From: an uncultured Coriobacteriaceae bacterium
GTDB lineage: Bacteria; Actinomycetota; Coriobacteriia; Coriobacteriales; Eggerthellaceae
DNA: 22,974 bases
Assembly (NCBI GenBank): GCA_937937585.1
Contig: CALDCB010000016.1
Span: 1 to 22,974, forward strand
Direction: 5' to 3'
Shown here: positions 22,447 to 22,974 of the stretch, piece after piece
Numbering within the stretch: the first letter of the stretch is position 1
Layout of the letters: each line of letters starts with the position of its first letter
Translations under genes and position numbers: made by a program
The notes under the pieces: generated by a model
The model's database searches: none
What the model was told of the DNA's origin: nothing
Seen by the model: the letters and a program-made list of their open reading frames with translations, nothing else

Positions 22447-22974
22447 TTACTGGTAGCGTAGGCACTCCACCGGGTTGAGCTTTGCCGCGCGGCGAGCGGG
22501 GTAGAAGCCAAAGATCACGCCGATGCCGACGGAGACGCCGAAGGCCAGCAGCACCGTGGCGATTGAAAAGCTCGGTGTGATTTGCCCGCTGGCACCGAGC
22601 TCGCTGAGAACCCCTGATCCTGCAGCAAACATCGCAAGGCCCCAGGCCAGCAGATAGCCAATCAGGACACCCAGTAGGCCACCGGTGACGCACAGCGCCG
22701 AGGACTCGGCCAAAAACTGCGCGGTGATATCGCGACGACTGGCGCCCAGGGCACGGCGAATACCGATCTCGCGGATGCGCTCAGTCACGTTGGTGAGCAT
22801 CATATTCATAATGCCGATACCGCCGACAAGCAGCGAGATACTGGCGACAGCGCCCATGATGAGCGAGAAGGCGCCCATAAACGAGTTGAGTGCATCGATG
22901 GCGCTTTTCATGGAGGTCACCGATACGCTGTCGTACTCATCATCCTCCGAGATGCCCTTCATCGCGCGCACCTT
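22447..22974 (-). CDS. MacB/FtsX-type ABC transporter permease, C-terminal part (partial)
   Basis: This open frame runs off the right end of the window; 176 codons including the stop are visible. The C-terminal FtsX-like permease domain is clear: SISLLVGGIGIMNMMLTNVTER (membrane segment), IREIGIRRALGASRRDI, LAESSALCVTGGLLGVLIGY and, at the end, VIFGFYPARRAAKLNPVECLRYQ, which is nearly diagnostic for MacB-family permeases. Such proteins belong to tripartite-like or peptide/antibiotic export systems. The upstream part, including any periplasmic (MacB_PCD) domain or ATPase, lies outside. It is less G+C-rich than the cobalamin genes and probably belongs to the host chromosome beyond the island. 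Confidence 0.93.
   Translation of the reverse strand, partial: KVRAMKGISEDDEYDSVSVTSMKSAIDALNSFMGAFSLIMGAVASISLLVGGIGIMNMMLTNVTERIREIGIRRALGASRRDITAQFLAESSALCVTGGLLGVLIGYLLAWGLAMFAAGSGVLSELGASGQITPSFSIATVLLAFGVSVGIGVIFGFYPARRAAKLNPVECLRYQ

Overview
The window looks like a high-G+C, Gram-positive, gut-type actinobacterium, probably a member of the Coriobacteriia. This rests on the codon and base composition, Shine-Dalgarno (SD) sequences of the AGGAGG type, lipoproteins typical of a monoderm, and an anaerobic cobalt-early vitamin B12 pathway. No taxonomic marker is present, so this is an inference. The two ends (a TetR-family regulator tail on the left, a MacB-like permease on the right) look less G+C-rich than the middle. 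One 60-base line inside cobT counts 82% G+C by hand, against 57% for the last 54 bases.

Layout. 3-170: 3' end of a TetR-type regulator. 171-410: IS3-family transposase remnant (minus strand). 428-5970: a five-gene minus-strand operon, read from right to left as a Tat-exported CbiK-type cobalt chelatase lipoprotein, a small lipoprotein, a substrate-binding lipoprotein, a FecCD/BtuC-type permease and a long ABC ATPase. 5971-6428: the divergent control region, with a strong minus-strand promoter (TTGACA, 17 nt, TATCAT) and a cobalamin riboswitch in the leader of the transport operon. 6429-22235: a plus-strand operon of 17 reading frames with no gap longer than 1 nt, in the order cbiF, cbiD, a collapsed cbiL, cbiG, cbiH, cbiET, cbiA, cobT, cobU, cobS, a cobU-like/cobC fusion, cbiB, cobD-like aminotransferase, cbiP, cobA, cbiC, cbiJ. 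22237-22356: IS21 IstA remnant with a stop codon. 22366-22434: a 17-bp inverted repeat. 22447-22974: 3' end of a MacB/FtsX-type permease (minus strand).

How the genes work together. The plus-strand operon covers nearly all of anaerobic adenosylcobalamin synthesis: ring methylation and contraction (CbiH, F, G, D, E/T), reduction and rearrangement (CbiJ, CbiC), amidation (CbiA, CbiP), adenosylation (CobA), side-arm attachment (aminotransferase, CbiB) and lower-loop assembly (CobU, CobT, CobS, CobC domain). Not seen are sirohydrochlorin formation, L-threonine kinase, lower-ligand base synthesis and a complete CbiL. The 77-residue frame between cbiD and cbiG has the start and the end of CbiL but lacks the catalytic middle, so de novo synthesis would fail at C20 methylation unless another CbiL exists elsewhere. 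The divergent operon looks like a B12-repressed system for binding, possibly metallating, and importing a corrinoid or another tetrapyrrole; it could compensate by salvage.

The most notable points are the cbiL internal deletion, the exported chelatase inside an uptake operon, two lipoproteins that appear to share a beta-sandwich-like domain, the extra C-terminal domain on the ATPase, and the transposase remnants that bracket the whole locus.
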